Below are positions 1-10,980 of a DNA stretch of 64,000 bases, in pieces. The stretch is from assembly GCA_950022295.1 (NCBI GenBank), contig OX465598.1, positions 65,766,001 through 65,830,000 on the forward strand. The letters run 5' to 3'. Both the position numbers and the translations under genes were made by a program. The DNA comes from Bromus sterilis. Lineage: Eukaryota > Streptophyta > Magnoliopsida > Poales > Poaceae. Below the pieces are notes generated by a model. The model ran no database searches. It had not been told where the DNA came from and saw only the letters and a list, made by a program, of their open reading frames with translations. Positions within the stretch are counted from its first letter, which is position 1. Each line of letters begins with the position of its first letter.

Positions 1-719
1 GTGGGGACCTTCACACTATAGAACTTGGCTTGCATATTCCAAGGATGAGCCTCCTCAAACAAGCTCTAGGTCTTCATGAGCGAGCAATTTAGATGCACCC
101 CCACTAGTTCCATTGGAGAGCTTCTTAGCTCGTATGTGCATCCGTTGCATGGCAATCCCTACTCCTCACATCATATCTATCATTCGGCATCTCTTGCCTA
201 TGATTGTCCTCATTGATGTGAGCTTTTCTCATCCTTTTTGTCTTCCTCCTCCGTACTTCTCTCTTTGCCATCCTAAGTGTCAACTCTCGTGCTTACGCTC
301 ATCCATTGCATGAGTGCTCAAGATATCGAAAAGGAGTGGATCAAATTGACTTGTACCTGGCTAGTGGTCTGGGGACGAGTCAAGATAAGATTCCAAAGAG
401 GACCAAGTGTGAAACTTTAGTAGATTGAGTTCTCAACACAAAAATACTTTTTTCTCGTATTCCCTATCCCCCTTCTTGCACGCAAACACCATTTGGAGAT
501 ATTTGAGTCACGGACAGCGAGAGCTCTTGCACCTAATGTTCTTTTGTTACTTGTTTCAATGCTAATATAGACTCTTGCATGTTATGACTTGAATTGAATC
601 TCTAACCTTGATTGCATTACTTTTCAAAGTTCTTTTATGGTTGCTAGCATGTCACCATAGAAATTTTGTTGTTATGATTTACCTACTCGAGGACGAGCAG
701 GAATTAAGCTTGGGGATGT
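1..719 (+). mobile_element. Gypsy-family element F1, 3' part of the internal non-coding region
   Basis: This stretch matches, by eye and in the same orientation, the region just upstream of the 3' LTR of element E (about 60478-61192), and in reverse orientation the regions next to the 3' LTRs of A and B. It has no credible coding frame; the 66-codon frame at 113 is incidental. It ends in the polypurine tract at 702-719, so it is the tail of a plus-strand element whose 5' portion lies outside the window. Confidence 0.85.
702..719 (+). other. Polypurine tract of F1
   Basis: The purine-rich sequence with core AAGCTTGGGGATG stands directly before the LTR start TGATACGTCC. The same sequence precedes the 3' LTRs of A, B and E, which identifies it as the plus-strand priming site. 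Confidence 0.8.
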
Positions 720-2342
720 TGATACGTCCAAAACGTATCTATAATTTCTGCTTGCTCCATGCATGTTTTGTGTGATATTGCTATGATCTAGATACACTTT
801 CATACACTTTTGATCATATTTGGACTAACTTATTAACTCAGTACACCCCACTGCCAGTTCCTTTTTTATGCTGTTTTTCTATTTCAGTTTTCCCCCATAT
901 AAAAAGTGCCGGAAAAATTCCGGGAAAAATACAGCAAAAATCAGCGTACAGGAAGCTTCGGGAAGAGCCCGAGTGGGGCCAAAGGGGAGCCAGGGGGCCC
1001 AGGCGGCCACCCGGCGCGGCCCCACCCCTGGCCGCGCCAGGGTGCGCCTAGGGCCCATGGTCCACCTCTGGCTGCCCACCTTAGCCTATTTATTCTCCGT
1101 CACGGGGAAACTCCGAAGACAGAACCCTATTTCGCAAACTCGCCTCTGTTCCGCCGCCGCCGCGCTTCCGAGATCGGGAGCACCAGAAGACCTCTTCCCG
1201 GCACCCTGCCGGAGGGAGGGCCGACCTCCGGGAGTCTCCTCTCCACCATGGATGCTCCCCGGATGTCTCGTGAGTAGTTTTCCTTGGACCATGGGTCCGT
1301 GATCAGTAGCTATGTGATGTTCTCCTCCCCTCTTTGTTCTTCATGGTTTAGACCTCGTGACATGCCCTACATGATCGAGGCACTTTTGTAATATTTCTGC
1401 TATTGCTATGCTGAGTTTGATGGGATCTGATGGATTATGAGATTATGTTCAGATTGTGATAGAGTAATATATTTGGTTTTTATCTCTTATATTTTTGTTC
1501 CTACGTAATTCTTGCATGTTCTCCGTTGTTATTTATTGCTTTGGCTAAGTAGTAGGTAGTGACTCCAAGAGGGAACGTTGTGCTCGATTGTGGGTTCATG
1601 CCCCCCGATGACACGCTTGAGTGACAGAAACATGAGTCTAGGGGATGTGTTGTTGCCACAAGGGGGAAAACAACGGTGCTTGTAACCGCGGTTACAAGGA
1701 TTGTTTACTTTACTCAAAGTTCTTTTTAATGCAGTTGTCTGTTGCTTTGGGTTTACACTTTGGGTGGGGCTCGCAACTTAATACCAGCGAGATGTTCTGG
1801 ATAGATATCTCAAGGTGGATGATTAGTAGTAGATGCAGTTGGATTACGGTCTACTTATTTTGGCATAATGCCCGTGCTTTTGAGCCTCTTCCTTTCTTTT
1901 GTAGCATAGTTAGCATTGCGGTGCGTTCATAATCCCTTCAATTGCCCTTCTGTAATTTGTTTACCTCGCATAGCAGTTTTATCGTCTTTTGGGAGAGAGA
2001 CATCACTAGTGAACATCACGTATCCTGGTCCATATCCTTATTACTGTTTCCACGCTATATTTACTTTTCTACATTTACTTTCAAGTTGCTATCATTATCC
2101 TTTGTGTTTTACCCTTTGTGAACAACAAGACCGGAGAGATTGACAACCTCTCTGAACTTCGTTGGGAACAAAGTTATATGTGTCTGTGTGCAGGTCCACG
2201 TCAGTTGCGCCGCTGACACCTACTTATCATATCTGGAGTCCTACTGGAGAAAAACCTTGGTATCTTCACTGAGGGAAACTTTCTTCTGCGCTACATATCA
2301 ACCTTCCACTTGGGGTAACCAACGAAGGGCAAGAAGCCATCA
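720..2342 (+). repeat. 3' LTR of F1 (1623 bp)
   Basis: It starts TGATACGTCC after the polypurine tract and ends in CATCA, giving the short inverted ends TGAT/ATCA seen in all family members. A TATTTATT box near 1085 could be the LTR promoter. Open frames at 868-1302 and similar places recur in all LTR copies on both strands and are not genes. The five bases after the end (gctgc, 2343-2347) are the expected target duplication; the partner lies outside the window. Confidence 0.85.
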
Positions 2343-3374
2343 GCTGCCCTACATGATCGAGGCACATATGTAATATTTCTGCTGTTGCTATGCTGAGTTT
2401 GTTGGGATCCGATGGATTATGAGATTATGTTCAGATTGTGTTTAAGTAATATATTTGATTCTCCTCTATTATATTTATGTTCTTGAGTAATTATTGCATG
2501 TTCTCCGTTGCTGTTTATTGCTTTGGCCAAGTACTAGGTAGTGACTCCAAGAGGGAGCGTTATGCATGATTGTGGGTTCATGCCCCCCGATGACTAGCTT
2601 GAGTGACAGAAACATGAGTCTAGGGGATGTGATGTTGCCACAAGGGGGAAAACAACAGTGCTTATACTTGCGGGTGCAAGGATTGTTTACTTTACGCAAA
2701 GTTATTTAATGCAGTTGTTTGTTGCTTTGAGTTTACACTTTGGGTGGGATTCACAACTTAATACCAGCGAGAAGTTCTGGATAGATATCTCAAGGTGGAT
2801 GATTAGTAGGTAGATGCAGATGGATTTCGGTCTACTTGTCTTGGCGTACCGCCCATGCTTTTGAGCCTCTTCCTTTCTTTATAGCATAATTAGCATTGGT
2901 TTGCGCACATAATCATGTCAATTACCCAGCTGTGATTTGTTCACCTCACATGGCTATTTTATCGTCTTTTGGGAGAGAGACATCACTAGTGAACATCATA
3001 GGACCCCAATCCATATTTCCAACACTGTTTACACCCGCTATCAATTTACTGCTTTATTTGCTTTTCCGTTGCTATCACTATCATTATTATCCCGTGCGTT
3101 TTATCCTTTGTAAACAACAAGGCCGGAGGAATTGACAACTCCTCTGTACTCGTTGGGAAGCAAGGTTATTTGTTGTGTGTGCAGGTCCAGGAGAAGAAAG
3201 TGATTATCAAAACGGCGCATCACTTGCCGAACCACCTACTTGTATCTGTTGGAGTCCTACTGGTTCGACACTAAACCTTAGCATCTTCGCTAAGGGGAAC
3301 TTGTTGCTGTCTAAATCTCAACCTTCCTCTTTGGGTAACCAACGAGGGGCAAGAAGTAAACTCTCGTGACATCA
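2343..3374 (+). repeat. 5'-truncated LTR of a second copy, F2
   Basis: From 2343 the sequence resumes in the middle of the same LTR type (compare 1364 onward with 2346 onward) and runs to the terminal GTGACATCA at 3374. The simplest reading is that F1 inserted into the 3' LTR of F2, so the first roughly 640 bp of the F2 LTR lie left of F1, outside the window. The flank acatg (3375-3379) is the candidate target duplication of F2. Confidence 0.75.
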
Positions 3375-3376
3375 AC

Positions 3377-5573
3377 ATGGCGGCAAGGAAGCTGAAGCCT
3401 TACTTCCAGGCGCATCCGATCACAGCTTGTCAGCTCAGCACCATTGGTAGAAATCATCGGCAATCGGGATTTATCTGGTCGGGTGGAAAAATGGACCATT
3501 GAAATTGCAACACATGGGATCAAGTATGAGCCTCGAACTGCAGTAAAGTCTCAAGATCTGGCACATTTTTTGGTTGATTGGGCAAAAACTCAATATACGC
3601 CCCCCTGTCCGGACTCTCAGTTCTGGAAAATGCACTTCGATGGCTCCAAGATGATGACCGGACTAGGGGCTGGCATTGTTCTTACTTCTCCAAAAGGTGA
3701 CAAGCTCGAGTATGTGCTGCAGATTCACTTTGCAGCATCAAACAATGTGGATGAGTATGAAGCATTGGTGCACGGTGTCCGATTGGCCAAGGAGATGGGC
3801 ATTCGGCGGATTTTGTGTTATGGCGATTCCGATCTGGTGGTGCAGCAATGTACTGGCACTTGGGATGCAAAAGATGAAAATATGGCAAGATACAGATTCA
3901 TTGTGCAGCAGTTATCTAGTTTCTTTGAAGGGTGTGAATTCCATCATATCCCCCGAGCTGAAAATGAAGCAGCAGATGCACTGTCCAAGCTGGGGTCCAC
4001 CAGAAAGTAAATTCCACCAGGAGTCTCTCTAGAAAACATCCACAAGCCATCTATCAAGCCTTCCCCAGAATCAGAGTCAATCTTTATTCCGGCCGACCTA
4101 AAAATGGCAGAGCTCGAAGCAAAGAAGTTGGCCAAGAAGCAAAATATGGAGAAGATGTCGGCCGCACCAGGGGCTGTTGTCGTCAGCTCGGGGACTGAGG
4201 TGGTCGTGCAAGATGTGATCGGCTCCTCCTCCTCCGAACTGCCAGTAGCAGAAGCCGAACAGCCAGCACTAGAAGCAGCTGCGGTAATGTTAATTGTTGT
4301 GGCACCATCATGGGCAGAGCCGATAAGAAATTTTTTGGTGGATGGTACACTCCCACAAGACGAAGTAGAAGCTCGGCAAATCCAGCACCGATCTGGAGCA
4401 TATACTATCATCAATAACGAGTTAGTGCACCGCAGTACAATGGGAGTCCTTCAGCGTTGAGTGGAAGAGGAAAAGGGGCTGGAATTGCTCCGAGACATCC
4501 ACCAAGGCGAGTGTGGTCACCATGCATCAGCTATAGCAATATTTGCCAAGGCTTTTCGCCATGGTTTCTATTGGCCAACTGCGAAAGCAGCGGCAGAAGA
4601 GTTAGTCAAGCATTGCAATGGGTGTCAAAGATTTAAAGCAAAGAGTCACTTACCAGCTTCAGCACTCAAAACTATTCCGATCACATGGCCATTTGCAGTT
4701 TGGGGTCTGGACATGGTGGGACCATTCAAAACAGCAAGAGGCGGCATGACACATTTATTGGTGGCAGTGGACAAGTTCACCAAGTGGATCGAGGCAAGGC
4801 CGATCAAGAAGCTAGATGGACCAACTGCGATCAGATTCATTGTGGACATCACAGTTAGATATGGAGTGCTGAACAACATCATCACTGACAATGGAACAAA
4901 CTTTGCAAAAGGGGCGCTAGCTCGGTATGCTTCCCAGCAGGGCATTCGGCTGGATGTAGCATCCGTAGCTCACCCTCAGTCAAATGGTCAAGAAGAGCGG
5001 GCAAATGGTCTCATCTTGTCTGGAATCAACCCAAGATTGGTGGAGCCACTAGAGAGAGCACCTGGCGCATGGATCGATGAGCTGCCAGCAGTGCTTTGGA
5101 GTCTGTGTACCACGCCTAACTGTTCAACTAGATTCACTCCCTTCTTCCTAGTATATGGTGCAGAGGCAATTCTTCCCTGTGATATTGAGTTCGACTCACC
5201 TCGTCACGCCATGTACACGGAGGCAGAAGCCAAGGAAGCTCGCGAGGATGGTGTTGATCTGAGAGAAGAAGCATGTCTCCTGGCCATGTACAGGTCGGCA
5301 ATATACTAGCAGAAGCTGCGTCACTACCACAACAAGAAGATCCGTCCCCTAGCTTTTCGTGAGGGTGATTTAGTGTTGCGCCGAATCAAGAAATCGGATG
5401 GCCAACACAAGTTATCCTCTCCTTGGGAAGGTCCATTCATCGTCATTCGAGCGCTCAAGAACAATGCATACTACCTTATTGATCTCAGAAAGCCGACCCG
5501 GTATGTGGATACTTCGGGGCAAGAAACGGAGCATCCTTGGAACGCCGAGTTGTTGTGTCCGTTTTACAGTTGA
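3377..5573 (+). pseudogene. pol: Gypsy pol, C-terminal part: RT end, RNase H, integrase (broken)
   Basis: The first residues (AARKLKPYFQAHPI) are the end of a Gypsy RT/RNase H connection, in frame 2. A one-base shift near 3441 moves the rest into frame 3. RNase H acidic residues are visible in FDGS, DEYEAL, GDSDLV and EAADALSKLG. An HHCC zinc finger (H-x-H, CNGC) opens the integrase near 4500-4630. The catalytic core has D in GLDMVGP, D in TDNGTNF and E in NGQEERAN. The remaining frame to 5573 is the usual integrase C-terminus. Three in-frame stops break it: TAA 4008-4010, TGA 4458-4460 and TAG 5307-5309. Each is one C-to-T change from a sense codon. The protein would have copied and integrated the element; this copy cannot. 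Confidence 0.9.
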
Positions 5574-6250
5574 GCGGTATTGTTGTATCTCCCCCTTGTG
5601 AAAGTATTATCAATGAGAATAGTCGTGCGTTCATGAGACTGCATTCGGTAGGAGTTATAAAATTTTGTGCATGTATTTCCCAGTCCTAAGGTCGGCGAAA
5701 GCAGACCCGGGGACTGGTCGGTTGCCCCGAAAAGGGTATGCTTAAGAGGAAGAGCAAAACGAGCGATGGGTTTGTGAAAGCTAGTCCGAACCGAATGCAG
5801 ATCGCAGGTCGGCTGTAATGTCGGGTGGATGTGGCCGAGCAGAACCGTCAATCGAAAAATTCATACTCCAAAAGTATATCTAATTCGAAGCTAGTCGGTA
5901 GCAGACCCACCGATTGTGACCAAACCGGCTGGCCAACAGTCGGCAGGTTGCAATCGGCCCATCTGTGCAGCCCTATCTTTACGAGCAAAACTGAGAGCCT
6001 AGAACTGCTTGTCAAAATTTCCTTCGACGTCCATTCTCTGATCTGACCATAGACCGCAGGTCGGCTGTATGGTTGGCAGGAATATCGACCAAGAAAGAAA
6101 AGAGGCAAAGAAAAAGGCAATCGGTTGAAAAACGCAAAGGCAGAGTACCATATATAACTAAGGAAAAGCCAAGTTCATAAGCAAGAAGGGCCGATTGGCC
6201 GAATGATGTTCATTACATGAACGTGACCCTCGGAGGGCGCACTTGGAATT
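5574..6250. other. Spacer of element H between pol and the antisense ORF
   Basis: No credible coding frame. The motif GCAGGTCGGCTGTA occurs twice (about 5801 and 6056) and other short GGTCGG-containing words recur, giving a weakly repetitive composition like the 10.2-10.9 kb spacer. Confidence 0.6.
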
Positions 6251-9200
6251 TTAACTAGTGTTTGTCGAGCAAAAGACAGGTAAATAAAGGTGTGCCGAGC
6301 TCAGGCAGTCGACGCATCGACAGCAGAGGGAGCGGGACTTGAGGCAGGAGGAGCGGTGCAAGTGCCCCCCCCCCCCCGAATCCGAAGTAGCGGTGGCACC
6401 GAGCTCAGTGCTTGGTGGATCTTGGGCGGTGCTCGCCGAGTGCCCGTTGGAGGAATCCTCGCCTTCACTCGCGTCTTCGTCATCAGCATACTCCGAGGAG
6501 TGGGAGGGGGCACTTTTGGTGCGCCGAGCAGGCTGCGACTGAGCAGCATCTTCGCTGGTGGTGTACAATAGCTCGCTGAGCGATAGAGATTCAACCTGAG
6601 CACCAGCACTATAGACAAAGTAGGTGAATTCATAAGGATTCATGGCTTCAGACAGTTCGTCAGCAAGATGGCATATCTGCACCCAGACAGGAGCAAGGCT
6701 TTCTTCCGACCCTTCGCGCATGGCCTTCAACAAACTGATGTCTACCTCGGGGTACCAGCTCTCGACAATGGATATTGCAGCCTGAATCCCAGCACGGATC
6801 CTGGAGTCAAGCATGATTTCAAGTTGGCGAAGAGCGGCTTTGAGGTTCCGAGCAACATCCTCGGCGGTGGCATAAACAATCGGCTTGGTTCGCAACCTAA
6901 AGAGCTTCTCATTCAACTTCTGGACAATAGTCTTGTACATGCAGAGTGCACCTTTGAAAAGGGGCAGTCGGGCATCCAGAGACACAACGAAGTCTTCGGC
7001 ACTCCAACCGGCATCAGCATCAACCACCGCGCCTCTGGTGCGGTGGGCTTTGGCAACATCTTGCTCGGCAGCAGCGGTGGAGTTGGGCCAGGCATCTGGC
7101 AGAAGTAATCAGAGAAAAAATTAGTTTGGAGGGCAACAGGCGCAATCGGAATACGAGAGTAAGGGGAAAAAGGAAAACTACCATTAAGGGCGAGGTCCAC
7201 TCGGTGGAGGCAAGCAAGGGCAAGGACGGAGTGCGCTTGGGAAGCTCGGAGATCTTCATGGTGCTGGATAGCCATGTCTTCAACACGCTTAATAGCCAAG
7301 TCCTTTTCCTTCATTAACTGACCCTCCACCTCATGGCGAGCATCGACGAGCCTCTGCATTTCCTGATCATGAGCAGTCTTGGCAGCGGCAAGGTCCTTGG
7401 TCATTTTGCGGAGTTTGGTTTGCAGATCGGTCTCAACAGCGGCCAGGCGGCCAGGAGTCGGCCATATTTTTCACCGAGCTGGTTCTCCAGTTCGGCGATC
7501 CTCTTCTAGGCAGCCTCTAGCTCGGAGGAGCGAGTGGCGGCAGCTACAAGTGAACATTCAAGTAAGGGAGCAGCAGCAATCGAAAGAAAGAAAAAAGCAA
7601 GCAGAAATATACCTGTCAGTTCTTGGTTCTTTGCAGCTTGAGCTTCAGCATTTTTCTTCAGAGCAGTAATGGACTTTTGGCCCGCTGAATAAGCGACCAA
7701 GAGCTCGTCAAATACAGCTTGGCGTCTATCGCAAATGGCCTGAAAAATGGGTCGGTCAGATCTGAACAAGGCACATCAGTTAAAAGAAAGGAAGATCCGA
7801 GCAGATTGCAAGCAATCGGCCCGAATCTCGGGGACTATACCCAGTGGGTGCGCTAGGCGCGCACCCACTGAAAGGAAAAATTACAGAAGCAGAATGCTCG
7901 GAGGAGAGAATTTGGCCTAAAGATGCATCAGCAAAGTGCCTGATATGAGTGGCAAGTCCACCCAGTCGGTTTAATAGATGGGTCGGGAGTTGATCCTCGG
8001 ACCCAGGAGGCGGAGGAGTGGCAGAATCAGCAGCAGGTCGGACCGGTGAGACATCAAGGGCACCGGGTGTACGCTTCACGGAACCGGTCGGCTCGCGAGA
8101 GTTGGCGGGTCGGCGCCGGTGGTTGGCGCACAATGGCACTGGAGGATGGAAGTGTGGCAGCGCTAACTCCAGCAGGGACATGAGTAGCAAGAGGGAAGCT
8201 GACCTGAGGATCAGTGGGTGGAGAAGCAGTCGGGTCGGTGGGGGCAGCAGCAGCGCTCTCTGATCCGGCTATAGGAGTTGGATTCACAGGAATAGTGGCC
8301 TGGGCTGAAGAAGCCTCAGGCTGAGCAGCGTCAGCAGTAGACCGATCTGGCATCGGCACATCGAGGTGCGCAACACCAGATGGGTCCATAAGGATCGGAG
8401 TAGGAGCAACGACAATTGTTGCAGGAGTGGCCGACTGCGTGCCAGCAGTCGGATTGATGGTAGTCGCAGAGGTCGGAGGAGGAGCAGTCGACTGCGCCTG
8501 CTTGGTCGCAGCGACAGCTTTCTGTTTCTTGATCCGCTCGGCCTTGGAGGTATCGGCAGCAGCTCTTTTGCGTGAGGGAACAAAGGCAGTAGCAGTAGTA
8601 GTGGAGGTCACAGGGAGCGCAATCGGAGGAGCGCCAGGGGCAGCAGGAGCAACAGTTCAGGTGGCCCTGCATCGTAAAAAAAGCAAGATGAAGAAAGAGG
8701 TCGGATACGAAGGGAAGCATGCAAAGCAAGAATAAAGGAGAATACCCAACGGCTCGGGGAAGGCTGGCAGCAAACTTCGACATGGAGAAGCTTGGACGGG
8801 CAATATTCAGGGGTGTGGGAGAGAGCACAGGGCCACCAGGCTTGGGGGCAGTCGGACCTGGAGCAGGGCGCCGTGCACCGTATTTTCCTTTCTTCTTGGC
8901 AGCCTTGGAGGTACCTGGGGCGTCATCAGTTCAGGGTGTTTTCCCTCGACCACCGTCTGCTCAGACGGTTGGGATTCTGCGCCGAAGTCACTAGGGGAAT
9001 CAGCATCACTGCTCCATTCGGCCATGAAGTGTTTGATGGAGGAACCAGACTCACCCTGCTAGTTGAGGCCGAGCCCGAGAGAAGCAATCCGAGCTTCAGT
9101 CTCGGAGTCCGGCTCTTATTCGAGCTCCAAGTCCTCGATGTCCTCTTCTGCACGGTCGGGATGGTAGCCCGAGGCGGCCTGTCCATCTTGCATAGCTTTG

Positions 9201-10230
9201 GAGCCAAGGAATTCCTGGGGGGGAGTACCCGATCAGAATCAGCAAGAAAGGAAAAAGAGCTAATATGAAAGTGAGAACAAAAGTATACCACAGGGCAGGG
9301 CCGGAGTCGGTTGTACGCCGTTTTTCTGAACTGGAAAAGCGCAACAACCTTGAGGTCAGCAAGCAGATTCATTCGGCGGATAAATTCAGCTTCGTCTATG
9401 CGGAACATGGAGATCCGAGTGGGGTCTAGGAATCGGCTCATATTGCAGATGCGATGACAACGGCGTTGTAATCGGAGCACTCGGCGACATAGCCATGTGG
9501 CCACTAGGTCGGCAGGTTGCAATTCTTCGGTCATCAGCACTTGGATTTGGGTCATCTGACGATCCAGGTCGGTGTCCCCGTCTCCTGGCTTCTCAGACCA
9601 ATTTTGCTTAGCAATCGGAGGCGGCAAGGAGAACTCGGGCAAGTTGAGCAGGTCCTTATCTTGTGGAGAGGAGACATAAATGAACCCCATCTGCCAGTTC
9701 TTGATGGATTGTGGTGGCTGGGGATGAGGGTAAAGTCCGGCTTTCCGAGTATAGATGGTGGCGCCACCGCACTCGGCCATCACCTTCACTTCCTTTTTCT
9801 TCTGGGTCTTGGGGTCGACAGCAAACACCCTAGTGCCCACTTGGAAACTGCGGAAATGGAAGATCCGGCACCAGAGGCCAACAGTGGGCCGAACTCCGAG
9901 GTAGCCCTCACAACGTGTTACAAATGCGGAGAGCAGCATCATGGCATTCGCCCCGAGGTGGTGTGGCTGTAACCGGTAGAAATACAAGAACTCGCGGAAG
10001 AAGTGGCTCACTGGGAGCCCGAATCCGCGTTGAAAGTGCGCGAGGAAGACAACACGCTCGTCGGCTTTGGGTACGGGCACAAGCTCAGGGTCGGGGACGC
10101 AACAGTCAAGGTCCGCCGGAATCTTGCGCGACCGGCGGAGGAGAGCAATGTGCATCTCATTGGCGATGGAGCCCTTCCACGAGCCTTTCTAAGAGCCAGT
10201 GGCGGCGGCGTCGTCCCGCATGGAGGCGTC
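6251..10230 (-). pseudogene. Antisense additional ORF of element H (Transposase_28-type protein, multi-exon, decayed)
   Basis: On the minus strand the long frame 10155-9290 carries the conserved features of the 'putative gypsy type transposon' domain (PF04195). These are a GSWKGS-like start, RKIPAD, ERVVFLAHFQRGFGLP, FYRLQPHHLGANA and LCRRVLRLQRR. A GT-AG intron appears to separate it near 9289-9220 from an acidic segment (9219-8800). Low-complexity Ala/Pro/Thr-rich (8611-8054), coiled-coil (7404-7180) and helical plus acidic C-terminal segments (7027-6251) follow. A TAG at 10189-10191 cuts the conserved start, and several other frame breaks exist. Function in the element is unknown; it is not pol. 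Exon limits are approximate. Confidence 0.75.
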
Positions 10231-10496
10231 GAACTCCGTTGTGGGCGAGGAGGAAGAAGATGACGGAGGCAGCGGCGGCGGAAAACTAGATCCGCGTCCA
10301 CCTATGGCGGCGGAGGAGTAACGGCAGCGGCGGCGGCGGAGAGCAGCCGGAAGGTCCTCAGTGGAGCAGCCCTAAGTTCCGGCGGCGGCAGCAGCAGCAC
10401 GGAGAGACGCACGGCGTGGCGGCGGCGGAGACAGAGGAGGAGTGTGAGGAAGAAGATGGAGTGAGGGGTGTGTGGCGCATCTCCCACCCCGTGGAC

Positions 10497-10504
10497 TATT
10501 TAAA
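10497..10504 (-). promoter_or_regulatory. Possible TATA box for the antisense ORF
   Basis: On the minus strand TTTAAATA stands about 300 bp upstream of the conserved start of the antisense ORF, in an otherwise GC-rich stretch. This is a positional inference only. Confidence 0.3.
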
Positions 10505-10750
10505 GACCTGGCGGGATGGTAGTGGGATCCGCTGCGCCGATTCGACAGGCGGTGTGGCCGCGTGTATTTCCAAAGCATCACAAGATCGGAGCACAGAAGA
10601 TCCGGTAGATGGGATGGGACATGTGCGCGTGGGTCAAGGCAGCGGTTATGGCATGTCAAATCATGGCACGACGTCTCGTATTCCCCGGCGAATTCGAAGC
10701 GGCAAGTTCGGTCAACATTCTGGTCAAACTAACCGTTGGGCAGATCGGTC

Positions 10751-10870
10751 GAGAAGATCAAGAGCAATCGACAGATGGCAAGCAATCGACCCATTGAGAG
10801 CAATCGGTTAGAAGATCAAGAGCAATCGGCAGATAGCAAGCAATCGGCCTATTTAGAGCAATCGGTCAGA
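10751..10870 (+). repeat. 58-bp direct duplication carrying six AGCAATCG words
   Basis: AGCAATCG starts at 10763, 10781, 10799, 10821, 10839 and 10857. The spacing is 18, 18, 22, 18, 18, so the whole is two 58-bp units of three words each. It lies about 100 bp before the H 3' LTR. Confidence 0.8.
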
Positions 10871-10980
10871 ATGAAGATTCAAATTTCCAGAGGCATAGAA
10901 GGAACCTGTGCAGGCCTCGCCGTCTCTGAGTTCGGCGGGACCTCCGCATCTTCAGGGGCTACTGTCGGGGGAATGACCCC

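Larger units (their letters stand above)
10231..10962. other. Spacer of element H upstream of the antisense ORF
   Basis: A GC-rich stretch (10231-10480, CGGCGG repeats, probably leader of the antisense transcript) is followed by lower-complexity sequence with short direct repeats, ending in the purine-rich CAGGGGCTAC before the 3' LTR. The frames seen here are codon-poor and on both strands; no gene is supported. Confidence 0.6.

Noticed and set aside
868..1302. Open frames of 60-190 codons in LTRs (also 12080-12530, 18882-19351, 39104-39577, 45798-46260, 61379-61860)
   Set aside because: They recur in every LTR copy on both strands, differ in frame between copies and show no domain. They are by-products of GC-rich LTR sequence.
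10751..10870. CRISPR-like regular repeats
   Set aside because: Repeats are 8 bp with about 10-bp gaps, in a plant retroelement. They do not fit an array.
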